Shown here: positions 46,826 through 56,662 of the stretch, piece by piece
Layout: every line of letters starts with the position of its first letter
Position numbering within the stretch: the stretch's first letter is position 1
Source: Chloroflexota bacterium
GTDB lineage: Bacteria; Chloroflexota; Anaerolineae; Aggregatilineales; Phototrophicaceae
Assembly: GCA_026707225.1 (NCBI GenBank)
Contig: JAPOXG010000010.1
Coordinates: forward strand, 204,090-268,089
Direction of reading: 5' to 3'
DNA: 64,000 bases
Notes under the pieces: generated by a model
What the model was told of the DNA's origin: nothing
Seen by the model: only the letters and a program-made list of their open reading frames with translations
Database searches by the model: none
Made by a program: the position numbers and the translations under genes

Positions 46826-49800
46826 TTAAGTTTCCGTTGATGGGGCGAGCTGCTTCAGCCTCATCATGGCCGCGAGCTGAAACATGAAGATGAAAGCCAA
46901 ATCTATGACGAAGACGCTATTGTCAACCAGTCCATGCGCTAGCAGGGCGGCCATACTGCCGCAGAGGCCCAGCGCCAAAGCATACCGCAAACCGTCGCCT
47001 TGACGATAAATTCTTGAAACGGCAATCGCGCCGCGCCAAAACAAGAACTGTATCAGCCCAAATAGGCACAGCCCAAATACGCTCAGCCGCGTCCAGAAAT
47101 CCAGGACGAAGTTGTGCGGGTGAGAGAGATCTGCGTCCCATATCGCGTCCGGTCGTATGTACTGACCGCCGAAATAGTAGAGAAACTGATCCAGCCCCAC
47201 GCCGGTTACGGGCCTGTCTTGAAGCATGGATATCGTGCTCTCCCACAAGCGCAGCCGAACGAAACTCGTGCCGCTCGTGAAGTTGAGGGCGTTGGCGATA
47301 GTGGCTGAATTCTGCGCCAGTACGATAACAGAAACAAGGCTCAGCGCGGCGAGGGCTACTAAAGGCGCGACCGCCTTGCGCCCATATCGCCCGATGAAAA
47401 CAGCGCTCAAGCCAGCTGGCGCGCCCAGAAGCAAGGCCCCAATGCTCTGCGTCAGGATTAATGCAGGCAGCATGATTGCGAGAGCGCCCGCGGCAAACCG
47501 GCGCAATCGCGAGTCGACCTTCACGAGAACCAGAGCAAGCGCCAGGGGAATCGCTCGGCCTAACAGCAAACCGACATTGTTTGGCGAGCCGTACACGCTC
47601 TTCAGCGGCAGATGCCCTTGAGCCAGGATAACGTCGTACAGACCAATCAAACAAACTACAACGCCGGCGAACAAGACCGCAAGACAGCAACGGACCAGGG
47701 TTTTACGGTCTGGGCGCGCCATTCGCAGCAGCAGGTAGAAGATCGCCGGCTCGATTATCAGCGTCCGCAGCTCCGTCATCGCCGTATCCATGTGCCGCGT
47801 CCAATAGAGAGAAATAACCGCGAGAAAAACCATGCCGCCGACGGCAATGTCCATCGCTGTGACGCTCCGCAGCGAACGGCGGGAGAAGGCGGGGAAGGCG
47901 GCGTTATCCATCTGCAGCTGGCGGCCGATGCCCACCATCAGTTTGACGAAACCGGCCGCCGCCGAAATGAGCAGAATGATCTCGACCAGGGGAAACGCAT
48001 AGCTGTACAGCTCCACCGGCGACAAGAAGAATGGCGCCCAAAACAAGGTGAGAATGAGCCCGTTGGAAACCCGGTGATAAATCTGTATGAAGAGCAGGAC
48101 GGCCAGAATCAGCGTGATGAGAACGCTCTCGGAAACATAAAGCGCGCCCCCGGTGAGGAGCGCCAGCGCGATATTCACTTCTTCTCGCACAAAGATAGAG
48201 GCTCTCAGCGTATCCCAGGTCCACAGCATGGCAAACATCATGAAGATCGATGTAATGCCGGCCATCAATAATTGCGCTGTGCTATTGAGTCCAGCAAATA
48301 GGCTAGATAGCCCGGGCAGCCAGTCTTTCCAGGGCGCGCTGGCGGCGGCGACTATGAAGGCGAGCAATGACAACAGCGTGGCGAAGGCGCCCAGCGCAAT
48401 CTGTCGCTTGTAAGGTTCAAGGAGATCGCCCGAGCTGACGGCGTAACCGGCAATTGCCCAGCGGTCCCAGCCTCGATGTGTGCTCGCGCGCAGCGTGTGC
48501 CTGCCCAGCGGCAGATTGGTTGCGATCGGGACGAGATTTACTTCCGGCGCGCGCGAATTGCTGCGCAGGAATATGTAGGCGTTGCCGCTCGCATCGTGCT
48601 GTATCGCGTTGGGCGCTTGTCCGTCCACGGTTGGATAGAGGAAGGCGAAGTATTCGTCTTCTCTCAGGAGCATGGAGACGTCTGCGCCAAAAAAGTCGAA
48701 GGACAACTGGCTGTCACTGGTTGGCAGCCAGCCAATATCCGCGCCCAGCTCGCCAAATTCCCAGACGCCGCTGTAGCTGGCCTGTCTGTTGCGCGCATGG
48801 TACAAGCCGTCCCGAGCTAGGCTTGGGTATTGGTAAGTTTGCAGCGCGCGCAAAAGCGCCGAAGCCGAGCCACCATGCTTGACAAGCGCGAATCCCCATT
48901 GCGCGCTGGTCGGCGCTAGCGCCGGCTGCCAATGTTGCAGAAAGAGGGGACCAAGCCAGGGCATTTCGCGATGTGCTCGATCCAGCGCCTCCAGCGTAAA
49001 CTGTACCTGTTCCTCTTCAGTGACTTCGCCCCAGATTGATGAGTCGCCAGCCCAATCTCCGGGCAGCGCATTCCAACCGTAGTTGCTCGCCCATAAGGGT
49101 TTCTTGCCGTCGCCATTGGCCACCATGACTTCGCGTAGCGCGATGATGCGCGAGAAGTTGAGCACCGCTTCGTCGACTCGTCTGTCGAATGGAGAAGAAA
49201 ATTGCCCATAAGGTTTACCGGCGACCACATCCATCAATTCACGCGCCCCAAGCGCATACATCGCATCCAGGTAGCGGATATCACTGATGTTGCGCCCGGC
49301 TGTCTCGACTGTCGGCGCGAGGCCCGCGGCGACGATGCTCGCGGACGGATCCGAATCCAAGATCGCTTCTCTCGCGATGGCGAGCAAAGCGACATACTCC
49401 GCCGGTCGCGGATCATTGCCGCCCCAGGCATCGCCAAGGTTGGGTTCGTCCCATACCTGGTAATAGTCGATCACGTCGCCGTAGCGCGTGGCGAATGCCC
49501 GGCTGAATGCGGCGAAGTCGGCCAGCGAATGGGGTGGGGCGGTTGGCGTTGGTATATCGTCGCCGCGCTTTTGCCGCGCCCAAGGCGGCGAATTCATCAA
49601 GACGACGACCGGCTCAAGCTCCGGATAGCGGCGCAGCGCATTCGCGACTTGGTCCCAAGCGCGCCAATCATACTCGCCCCGTTCCCTTTCGATTTCATCC
49701 CAATAGGCAAACTGCCGGACCCAGCGAAAGTTTGCGCCGCGGATCCGGTCCAGCGCGTTCTCTAATTCACTCGCGCTGTATTGAAGCAAGTCGACGTTGA

Positions 49801-49957
49801 CACCCGGCCGCTCGACCATGAACGGAAGATTCTGATCTTTGGTCGGGTCGACGTATCCACGCAACTCAAAGTCGCGCAAATCGATGGTGGCCAGGGTTGC
49901 CGCCAGGCTACCGGTCACTAGCATCAAAGCAATGATCAACTGGATGAATTTGCGCAT
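46826..49957 (-). CDS. Glycosidase-like domain fused to an O-antigen ligase membrane domain
   Basis: A 1043-residue protein. After an N-terminal helix/signal (1-23), residues 60-330 look like a clan-A glycoside hydrolase barrel (GH39/GH5-like): RWVRQFAYWDEIE, YYQVWDEPNLGD with the acid/base E171, and KPLWASNYGW. In the last, the expected nucleophile Glu is N292. A beta-rich module follows to about 520. Residues 530-1035 contain many membrane helices with the Wzy_C pattern LRLWESTISMLQDRPVTGVGLDQF and HPHNFVLDFW. The barrel would face outside. I know of no standard name for this architecture. Its ATG overlaps the preceding stop (TAATG). Confidence 0.8.
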   Translation of the reverse strand: MRKFIQLIIALMLVTGSLAATLATIDLRDFELRGYVDPTKDQNLPFMVERPGVNVDLLQYSASELENALDRIRGANFRWVRQFAYWDEIERERGEYDWRAWDQVANALRRYPELEPVVVLMNSPPWARQKRGDDIPTPTAPPHSLADFAAFSRAFATRYGDVIDYYQVWDEPNLGDAWGGNDPRPAEYVALLAIAREAILDSDPSASIVAAGLAPTVETAGRNISDIRYLDAMYALGARELMDVVAGKPYGQFSSPFDRRVDEAVLNFSRIIALREVMVANGDGKKPLWASNYGWNALPGDWAGDSSIWGEVTEEEQVQFTLEALDRAHREMPWLGPLFLQHWQPALAPTSAQWGFALVKHGGSASALLRALQTYQYPSLARDGLYHARNRQASYSGVWEFGELGADIGWLPTSDSQLSFDFFGADVSMLLREDEYFAFLYPTVDGQAPNAIQHDASGNAYIFLRSNSRAPEVNLVPIATNLPLGRHTLRASTHRGWDRWAIAGYAVSSGDLLEPYKRQIALGAFATLLSLLAFIVAAASAPWKDWLPGLSSLFAGLNSTAQLLMAGITSIFMMFAMLWTWDTLRASIFVREEVNIALALLTGGALYVSESVLITLILAVLLFIQIYHRVSNGLILTLFWAPFFLSPVELYSYAFPLVEIILLISAAAGFVKLMVGIGRQLQMDNAAFPAFSRRSLRSVTAMDIAVGGMVFLAVISLYWTRHMDTAMTELRTLIIEPAIFYLLLRMARPDRKTLVRCCLAVLFAGVVVCLIGLYDVILAQGHLPLKSVYGSPNNVGLLLGRAIPLALALVLVKVDSRLRRFAAGALAIMLPALILTQSIGALLLGAPAGLSAVFIGRYGRKAVAPLVALAALSLVSVIVLAQNSATIANALNFTSGTSFVRLRLWESTISMLQDRPVTGVGLDQFLYYFGGQYIRPDAIWDADLSHPHNFVLDFWTRLSVFGLCLFGLIQFLFWRGAIAVSRIYRQGDGLRYALALGLCGSMAALLAHGLVDNSVFVIDLAFIFMFQLAAMMRLKQLAPSTET

Positions 49958-51552
49958 TATCTCGTCCAGATTGGGTTTGAGGACTCCCCGTCAAAGGTCA
50001 ACTGACGCGCGGCGCCCGTCTCTACCTCAATGAGCCACAGGTCGCCCGCATAAATGAGCGCGATGAATCGGCCATCGGGGCTCCAGACGTAGTCGCCGGC
50101 TCGCGAGCCAAAGTTATTTCTGTGGATCCCCGGCTCGCCTGGCGCAGGAAAGAGCCGCCGCTGATTGCTGCCGTCACGGTCGGCCAGCATCAAGTCGTAT
50201 TCGCTGCTCATGCTGGTATGCGGCTCGCGCGCATGCAGCCAGGCCAGGTATCCGCTTTTGTTCTCCGCGCTTCGTGGCGCTACATCGGGCGAGAACGCGG
50301 GCGCCGACCACATACCGGCTGATTGGCGGATAGGCGCGACAAACCGCCCGTCGGCGCTGGCGACGACCAAATTAAAGATGGGGCTGGTCTCCGCCGGTTC
50401 ATCAGCGAGCGGCGGGCCGTGTACGATCCCCGCAAGCAGCTGGCCATCAAAGGACCAGGACAGCGGCGACAGCCAGACCCAAGTCGCGGCGCTGTGAAAT
50501 ACCGCATATTGCGCAAGGGGCGTCAATCGCTTGCCTGCTAAGTCCACCAGTCCGAAGCCATCCGCCCGCGCCCAAGCCAGCTTGTCTCCGACTGGCGACC
50601 AACTGAAATTCTTGCCCCACCAGCCGTACAGGCCGCCACCCGATTCGGGCAACAGCTCTTCTATGCCGAGTGTGCGTCCGCTATGCAAATCGACGCTCAT
50701 CAGCCACAGGTTGTTCAGGGCTTTCCAATTCGTTGCGCCGAGGTTGCTCTCGCCCGTAGAATAGGCGATTTCATTGGGAGCGCGGGGGCGCCACTGGGCG
50801 AAAAGGACATCGGTGGGCGTCATGCGCGCGGGTTCGGACTCGTCCTCCAGATTGATCATCCAGAGTTCGTTGAAGAATTCATCTGTCTCATCGGTCTCGC
50901 CTGTGAATATCAAACGCGCGCCATCGTGCTTCTGGTGGAATACATGGGCGTCCAGTTTGTGATCCCAAGTCAGGCGGCGTTTGCTGGCCGCGTTGCCGAT
51001 GATGGTCCAGGCGTTTTCGTGATTGATATAGCTAAGACGGCCAGGAATTTCCAAGGGCTGGACTGTGTTGCTTGTCCCAACGTAGATGACTTCATCGACC
51101 GGCTCTTGCATGACTGTGGGACTGCCTAGCTGAACGCGATCCACTTCCGCCTCATCTTCCAGCAAGATGCGATAGCAAATCTCGCGCCTGCCATTGACGC
51201 CGGCCTCGCCCTTTTCGCGCTCGCCAGGGAGGAGTCCTTCCTTCGGCAGCAGGCGCCGCTGATGGGCAATTTCTTCCTGCTCACAGGATTCTCGCTCGGA
51301 TACCCGTCTGATCGTTATGCGCATGCCATTGAGAACGGGCGACACCAGCGGGTGGCTGATCCGGTCGCGCGGTCCCAGTTCGATTTGCGCGCCGGTTAGC
51401 ACCTGGTCAACGGTCAGATCCCGCGCGAAGCTATAGGTCGTCTCGCGTCCATCGGCAATGACGGTGACCTCAATCGACTTTTCTTCTTGCGCTGATCGGC
51501 AGGCAATCGCCGAGCATAAGATCAGCATATACACCAGAATCCGCGACAGCAT
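49957..51552 (-). CDS. Probable lipoprotein with DUF348, G5-like and TolB-type beta-propeller domains
   Basis: A 531-residue exported protein. The signal ends in CSAIAC, a plausible though imperfect lipobox. Residues 28-75 resemble the ubiquitin-like DUF348 domain of RpfB/YabE (TTYSFARDLTVDQVL). About 80-155 resembles a G5 domain. From 170 on there are six or so WSPDG-type blades (FSWSPVGDKLAWA, LSWSFDGQLLAG, YVWSPDGRFIAL) of a TolB-like propeller. DUF348 and G5 domains are associated with cell-wall binding. The stop overlaps the start of the glycosidase-ligase fusion, so the two products are probably made together. An AAGGA site precedes ATG 51552. Confidence 0.78.
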   Translation of the reverse strand: MLSRILVYMLILCSAIACRSAQEEKSIEVTVIADGRETTYSFARDLTVDQVLTGAQIELGPRDRISHPLVSPVLNGMRITIRRVSERESCEQEEIAHQRRLLPKEGLLPGEREKGEAGVNGRREICYRILLEDEAEVDRVQLGSPTVMQEPVDEVIYVGTSNTVQPLEIPGRLSYINHENAWTIIGNAASKRRLTWDHKLDAHVFHQKHDGARLIFTGETDETDEFFNELWMINLEDESEPARMTPTDVLFAQWRPRAPNEIAYSTGESNLGATNWKALNNLWLMSVDLHSGRTLGIEELLPESGGGLYGWWGKNFSWSPVGDKLAWARADGFGLVDLAGKRLTPLAQYAVFHSAATWVWLSPLSWSFDGQLLAGIVHGPPLADEPAETSPIFNLVVASADGRFVAPIRQSAGMWSAPAFSPDVAPRSAENKSGYLAWLHAREPHTSMSSEYDLMLADRDGSNQRRLFPAPGEPGIHRNNFGSRAGDYVWSPDGRFIALIYAGDLWLIEVETGAARQLTFDGESSNPIWTR

Positions 51553-51590
51553 CCGCTTCCTTCAGCATTTTCGCGCAAGTTTCATTCTAT

Positions 51591-52655
51591 CTATATCCTA
51601 GTCGAGATTCGTCTGAGCACAAATAAGCGAGGATGAAGACCGCGCAGGTTTATTCTAGTCTCGCTCACTACGCTCCAAGGCGACTGTTGGAGGCAGCGGC
51701 GCAGCAGTTTAACTTCATGCGTAAGGACAATAAACGCGGCACGGGTGCGCGCCAATCGATGGGCTTCTTGCAGTATCGCCGGATAGAGCCGTCTATTGGT
51801 CTCATGGGACCCGATATGATGGCCGAAGGGCGGGTCGGCATATAGGCGATCGGCAGAATCAGAAGGCAGCGGCGCCTGCCCCGCGTCAGCCTGAATGTGC
51901 CGAATGCAATCCCCCCTGCCGCTGGCGAATGCGTTGCGCGCTCCGGCTCTCAGCGCGGTTTCGCAGCAATCAATCGCCACTAGCTGATATTGCGGCTGAT
52001 TCAAGGCAAGTTCGATGAGAATGGTGGAGGCGCCGCTGCAAAGATTGACCACGGTCGCCCCTTTGCCCAGCTCTCCGACCTGTGTCATGGCATAAGCGGC
52101 GGTCGCATTCAACGAGCCTGGCATGTTGACGACGCGGTATTCGCGGGCGGAAAGCGCGTAAGGCGAAATTCGAACCAGCAATTCCCAGCCCGCCGCTTCC
52201 CGCTTGGGCAGCAGCCTGATGAAAAGCTCCCCTTTGCCATCGTCAGCGGGCGCCAGATTCAGCTTGTCCGACAGCTCTTGAAGCAGGCGACGCATGACGG
52301 ATGAGCGCGCGCCGGCTGCGCCGATTCCCATCGACCGTGGAGGCTGGGGAAATGATTGCGCGGCGGCTGACAAGATTCTGGTCAGGCGGGCGAAATGTTC
52401 GTGGCCGAGAAAGGCTTTTGGCCGGGGAATTCGGAAGTGATGGACCTGGTACACCGCAATGACCGACCGCAGCGCGAGCAGCGACTGCGCCCGATCGCTG
52501 AATCGAAAGCGAATGAATCCCGCGCGCAAGGGATTGACCTGCGCTACATTGGCGCCGAATTTGCTGTGCAGTTCGTCAATCGCAAATGACTCGAGGCCCG
52601 GGATGACTTCTGCTTCAAATAAGGGCGGCTGGCTTTCGCGCCGAGGATTCGTCAC
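51591..52655 (-). CDS. RNA (guanine-N2)-type methyltransferase
   Basis: A 354-residue protein of the THUMP-like/UPF0020 methyltransferase group (RlmL, Trm11/Trm14 relatives). The N-terminal 150 residues carry an RNA-binding region that starts AEVIPGLESFAIDEL. The Rossmann part has the SAM loop VVNLCSGASTILIELA, an acidic end IDCCE, and the catalytic YADPPFGHHIG, an NPPY-type motif with Asp-Pro-Pro-Phe. Its RNA target is not known. It may share a transcript with the lipoprotein gene 38 bp downstream. Confidence 0.83.
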   Translation of the reverse strand: MTNPRRESQPPLFEAEVIPGLESFAIDELHSKFGANVAQVNPLRAGFIRFRFSDRAQSLLALRSVIAVYQVHHFRIPRPKAFLGHEHFARLTRILSAAAQSFPQPPRSMGIGAAGARSSVMRRLLQELSDKLNLAPADDGKGELFIRLLPKREAAGWELLVRISPYALSAREYRVVNMPGSLNATAAYAMTQVGELGKGATVVNLCSGASTILIELALNQPQYQLVAIDCCETALRAGARNAFASGRGDCIRHIQADAGQAPLPSDSADRLYADPPFGHHIGSHETNRRLYPAILQEAHRLARTRAAFIVLTHEVKLLRRCLQQSPWSVVSETRINLRGLHPRLFVLRRISTRI

Positions 52656-52954
52656 TGGCTTTGCTCAAGGATGCAAATGGGAATTCATCCCGCGGCGTTG
52701 ATTGGCGCTCCATTCCATTGCGCTTTCCGCCCGTTTCCCCCGAGCGGCGTCAGGCGCCTCAAGTTAGCGCCGTTTGTGGACATGGAATCGATTTCCATCT
52801 GATTATACTCGAATCGTTGTTCTTCCCAATCTCGTCTCAGATCGCAATCGTCGCCATTGCAATTCCGCTAGAGGTCTGCTCTCAACTGTTGTAGAATGCC
52901 TTCGCTGTGTCTGCAAGTTTCGCGTCTCATTTCCTCGGTCCACAGGGAAAGCCA

Positions 52955-53926
52955 ATGAGATTACTTACAGCAATGATCCTGTTTGCCCTGGCGACGCTGA
53001 GCCACGCTCAGGAAGCCACTCCAGACGCTCATCAAGACGAATCGGATAATCAGGCGAGTATAGAAGCTGCGGAGCATTCCCCGACAGTTTCGGCTGAATC
53101 TCAGTCGAATCTACTGGAGAACCCCTTCCTCCAATCCGATCTGGAATTAATCGTTGGCAATGTGCAGCGGCCGAATGGTCTCGTCTGGTTCGATGATACG
53201 CTGTACACCGTTTGCAATGGCGACTGGACGATTTACCAGATCGACGACCGCAGTGGCGAAACCGTTACCTTCGTCTTCGGCGTGCGCAACGGCAATAGCC
53301 TGATCGCCGAATCGACAGAAGCCGGCTTTGATCTCTTTGTGCCCGACCCCGATACGGGCACGCTGTGGAAGGTTGATCAAGATCGCGCCGCGCCGGTTGG
53401 CGTCAGTTCTGAATTGCCGGCGCCCTGGGGTATTGCGCGGCTGAATGACGACGCGTTCCTGGTGACTGACACAGGCGCGAATGCCATCATTAAGGTGTCT
53501 GCCGCCGGTGAGCAAGAGACGATACACAGCGAGTTGCGCGCGCCAACGGGCATCGTCCGTGCAGACGATACCGTCTACTTTGCCAATGGCGGCAGCGCCA
53601 GACGGGGCATTGAATTCTTCCATCTTGGCGGCGATGGAGCCCCGTCAGAGATCAAGCCCCTGGTTTCAGGGCTGCAGAACACGACAAATGTCGTCATGGG
53701 CGCCGATGGTTATCTCTATTTTTCTTACGCGCTCGGCACGCGCGGGGTCGTAGGCCGCATTGAACCAGCGCAGTGCCAGGAAAGCGGCTGCAGCAATCAA
53801 GATGTGGAGATGGTGGTCTTTTCTGATATTCCCGCGCCACTGGCCATCGCCGTATCCGACGACTTGCGCCTTTTCCTGCACAGCCGCTACCGCCCGGAGA
53901 TTTACTGGGCGCCGCTGCCGAACTAG
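52955..53926 (+). CDS. Secreted beta-propeller protein of unknown function
   Basis: A 323-residue protein with a signal peptide (1-18, ending SHAQ), an acidic low-complexity segment to about residue 50, and then repeated units of an NHL/SMP-30-like propeller (RPNGLVWFDDTLYTV, APWGIARLNDDAFLVTD, APTGIVRADDTVYFANG, TTNVVMGADGYLYFSY). Two Cys near residue 275 may form a disulfide. No catalytic metal site is evident. An AGGGA site precedes ATG 52955; the frame is open to 52907. It is convergent with hflX. Confidence 0.7.
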   Translation: MRLLTAMILFALATLSHAQEATPDAHQDESDNQASIEAAEHSPTVSAESQSNLLENPFLQSDLELIVGNVQRPNGLVWFDDTLYTVCNGDWTIYQIDDRSGETVTFVFGVRNGNSLIAESTEAGFDLFVPDPDTGTLWKVDQDRAAPVGVSSELPAPWGIARLNDDAFLVTDTGANAIIKVSAAGEQETIHSELRAPTGIVRADDTVYFANGGSARRGIEFFHLGGDGAPSEIKPLVSGLQNTTNVVMGADGYLYFSYALGTRGVVGRIEPAQCQESGCSNQDVEMVVFSDIPAPLAIAVSDDLRLFLHSRYRPEIYWAPLPN

Positions 53927-53954
53927 TCTTGGCTGAATCTGACGCTGAACGCTG

Positions 53955-55277
53955 CTATTTGCTGCCCGCTATGGCGAATCGGCGATAGCTGTCACAGTGG
54001 GCAAGAGGCAGGCGCAAGGTCAGCCGCCAGCCATCGCTTCCGGTTCGCTCGGATTGGATGTAACCTCTGTTGTACAAATCCGAATAGACACGGCCAGTCT
54101 GATACGGAATCACCACTTCCAGCGATGTCATTTGCGTGGTCAGCGCCGCCCGCATCGCCTGCAACAGCGCTTCAAGACCCTGTTTCTCCTTCGCGGAAAT
54201 CGCCACCGAGCCTTGGTAGGTATCGACGAGATCGAAGGTAGGGAGCGGCCCCACTAACTGGTCCGTCTTGTTTAGCACCAGAACGCGCGGCATGCTGGAC
54301 GCGTCAATTTCCGCCAGCGTGTCTTCCACCGCCTCGATATGCTGCGCCGCGTTGGCATGGCTGACGTCCACCACATGAAGCAGCAAGTCCGCCTCTATGA
54401 CCTCTTCCAGCGTGGCGCGAAAAGCCGCGATCAGCGTCGTCGGCAGTTTTTGGATGAAGCCGACAGTATCCGTGAGCAGCGCTTCTTGACGATCCGGCAG
54501 TTGCACGCGGCGTGTGGTCGGATCCAGCGTGGCGAAGAGCTGGTCAGCGGCATAGACATCAGCCTCAGCCAAAGCATTAATCAGCGTAGACTTTCCCGCA
54601 TTGGTATAACCCACCAGCGCCACTAATGGCAGACCGGAGCTTCGCCGCCGTTGACGATGAAGACTGCGATGCCTGCGAACATGGTCCAAGTCTTTCTTCA
54701 GCTTGGTGATTTTTCGCGTGATTTCTCGTCGGTCGGCTTCCAATTGGGTTTCGCCGGGACCGCGCAGTCCAACGCCGCCTGATCCGCCGCGGGCGCCACC
54801 GCCGCCGGCTTGACGCGCCAAATGCGTCCACTGCCGGGTGAGACGCGGCAAGCGATATTCGTACTGAGCCAGTTCGACTTGCAAGGCGCCTTCGCTGGTG
54901 CGGGCGTGCTGGGCGAAAATATCGAGGATCAGCGCCGAGCGATCCAGGAGGCGTACCGATTCGCCCAAATGCTTCTCCAACTCGCGCTGATGGCGGGGAG
55001 AGAGCTCCTCATCAAATATGACGACGGTTGCCTCATGCAATGCCACATCATCGACAATTTCCTGCAATTTGCCTGAGCCGATCAGTAATTTGGGATTCAC
55101 CTGCCGCAGCTTCTGCCAAGTTCTGCCGACCACGTTGATGCCGGCGGTCTCAGCCAGGAGGGCAAGCTCGTCCAGAGAATCGTCGATGGAAAGCAAGGCG
55201 CGCTCACCCTGCAAGGCAATGCCAACCAGGTAGCCGCGCTCCGATTCCATATCAGTCATCAGTGGGCTATTTGTCAT
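53955..55277 (-). CDS. hflX: GTPase HflX
   Basis: A 440-residue ribosome-associated GTPase that splits stalled or stressed ribosomes. The N-terminal HflX domain has the [10 protein letters not shown] and [15 protein letters not shown] motifs, then a glycine-rich loop ([13 protein letters not shown]) and coiled coil. The G domain has [14 protein letters not shown] (G1), DTVGFI (G3) and LNKTD (G4). The ATG at 55277 overlaps the trmFO stop (ATGA); the open frame upstream to 55490 is a shadow of trmFO. Confidence 0.95.
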   Translation of the reverse strand: MTNSPLMTDMESERGYLVGIALQGERALLSIDDSLDELALLAETAGINVVGRTWQKLRQVNPKLLIGSGKLQEIVDDVALHEATVVIFDEELSPRHQRELEKHLGESVRLLDRSALILDIFAQHARTSEGALQVELAQYEYRLPRLTRQWTHLARQAGGGGARGGSGGVGLRGPGETQLEADRREITRKITKLKKDLDHVRRHRSLHRQRRRSSGLPLVALVGYTNAGKSTLINALAEADVYAADQLFATLDPTTRRVQLPDRQEALLTDTVGFIQKLPTTLIAAFRATLEEVIEADLLLHVVDVSHANAAQHIEAVEDTLAEIDASSMPRVLVLNKTDQLVGPLPTFDLVDTYQGSVAISAKEKQGLEALLQAMRAALTTQMTSLEVVIPYQTGRVYSDLYNRGYIQSERTGSDGWRLTLRLPLAHCDSYRRFAIAGSK

Positions 55278-56647
55278 ATTGTCACGCGCTCTGGAAGATT
55301 GACCTGCGTCATGATCATGCCGTCCTGCATTTCGCTCAGCGATGCCATCAGTGAATCTGCCGCGCGGGCGGCGTAGGCTTTCTTGCGCGCCGCCTTGTCT
55401 TTGATCCTCGTCTCCAGGGGCGGCAAGATGCCCATATTCGCTTTCATCGGCTGGAAATGCTTTGGCTCCGTATGCGTCACATAATAGCACAATGCGCCCA
55501 GCATCGTTTCCGCTGGCGGTACCCAGGCGCGAAGTCCCTTTAACTGTCGAGACAGGTTGAGCGCGGCCAGCAATCCGGTGGCGATATTGCCAACATATCC
55601 CTCGACGCCCGTTATTTGACCCGCGAAATAGAGCTGCTCTCGCTGGCGAAAACGCATCGTGCTATCGAGCAGGGCAGGCGCGTTGACAAAGGTATTCCGA
55701 TGCATCTGACCCAGGCGAATAAATTCGGCGTCCCCCAAGCCGGGAATTAGGCGCAGGATCTCTTTCTGCGCTGGCCAACGGATATTCGTTTGGAAGCCGA
55801 CAATGTTGTACAGGCTGCCAGCCAAGTCATCTTGCCGCAGCTGCACGACGGCGTAGGGCCTGCGCCCAGTATGCGGATTCGTCAATCCGACCGGTCGCAT
55901 GGGACCAAAAGCCAAGGTGTCGTCCCCGCGCTTCGCCAATTGCTCGATCGGTATGCAGCCTTCGAAGAAGTTTGGGTCTTCCCGTTCGAAATCGCGCAGT
56001 TCAATGGTCTCGGCCGTCTGCAGCGCGCGAACGAACTGATAATACTCGTCCCGCTCCATCGGGCAATTGATATAATCTCCCGCCTCATTTTGACCGCGGC
56101 CATAGCGGTTCGCCCGAAAGGCGCGCTTCATATCAATGCTGCTCGCTCGCACGATGGGCGAAATCGCATCGTAGAAGTACAGATAGTCTACGCCGGCGAG
56201 CCGGCCGATGTCTTCGGCAAGCGCGGGAGACGTAAGGGGTCCGGTCGCCACGATGGCCGGTTGAGACCGGGGAACTTCACGCAGCTCTTCCCGCAGCACT
56301 TCGATATTGGGATGTCGGTTGATGTGGCTGGTCACCTGCTCGGCAAAGCGTGCTCGGTCGACGGCCAAGGCGCCGCCAGCCGGCACCGCAGCGTATTCCG
56401 CACAGCGCATGAGCAGCGAGCCCAGCATTCTGACTTCATTCTGCAATATGCCGGCCGCGCGGTCAGGCAGCTTGGAGCCCAGCGAGTTGCTGCAAACCAA
56501 TTCGGCCAGTTGATGGCTCACATGCGCGCCAGTCGTTTTCACCGGGCGCATCTCAAAGAGCCGCACCTGATGGCCCCGCTCGGCCAGTTGCCAAGCCGCT
56601 TCGCTGCCAGCCAGGCCGCCGCCGATGACGATTACGTGTTGTGGCAT
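55274..56647 (-). CDS. trmFO: Folate-dependent tRNA (uracil-54-C5)-methyltransferase TrmFO
   Basis: A 457-residue FAD protein that makes m5U54 in the tRNA T-loop with methylene-tetrahydrofolate as carbon donor. The [14 protein letters not shown] nucleotide loop, the [17 protein letters not shown] motif holding the FAD- and substrate-linked Cys, and [21 protein letters not shown] near the C-terminus are diagnostic. It is 15 bp downstream of fabF and translationally coupled to hflX. Confidence 0.96.
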   Translation of the reverse strand: MPQHVIVIGGGLAGSEAAWQLAERGHQVRLFEMRPVKTTGAHVSHQLAELVCSNSLGSKLPDRAAGILQNEVRMLGSLLMRCAEYAAVPAGGALAVDRARFAEQVTSHINRHPNIEVLREELREVPRSQPAIVATGPLTSPALAEDIGRLAGVDYLYFYDAISPIVRASSIDMKRAFRANRYGRGQNEAGDYINCPMERDEYYQFVRALQTAETIELRDFEREDPNFFEGCIPIEQLAKRGDDTLAFGPMRPVGLTNPHTGRRPYAVVQLRQDDLAGSLYNIVGFQTNIRWPAQKEILRLIPGLGDAEFIRLGQMHRNTFVNAPALLDSTMRFRQREQLYFAGQITGVEGYVGNIATGLLAALNLSRQLKGLRAWVPPAETMLGALCYYVTHTEPKHFQPMKANMGILPPLETRIKDKAARKKAYAARAADSLMASLSEMQDGMIMTQVNLPERVTI

Positions 56648-56662
56648 TCGTTTTCCCGGTCG

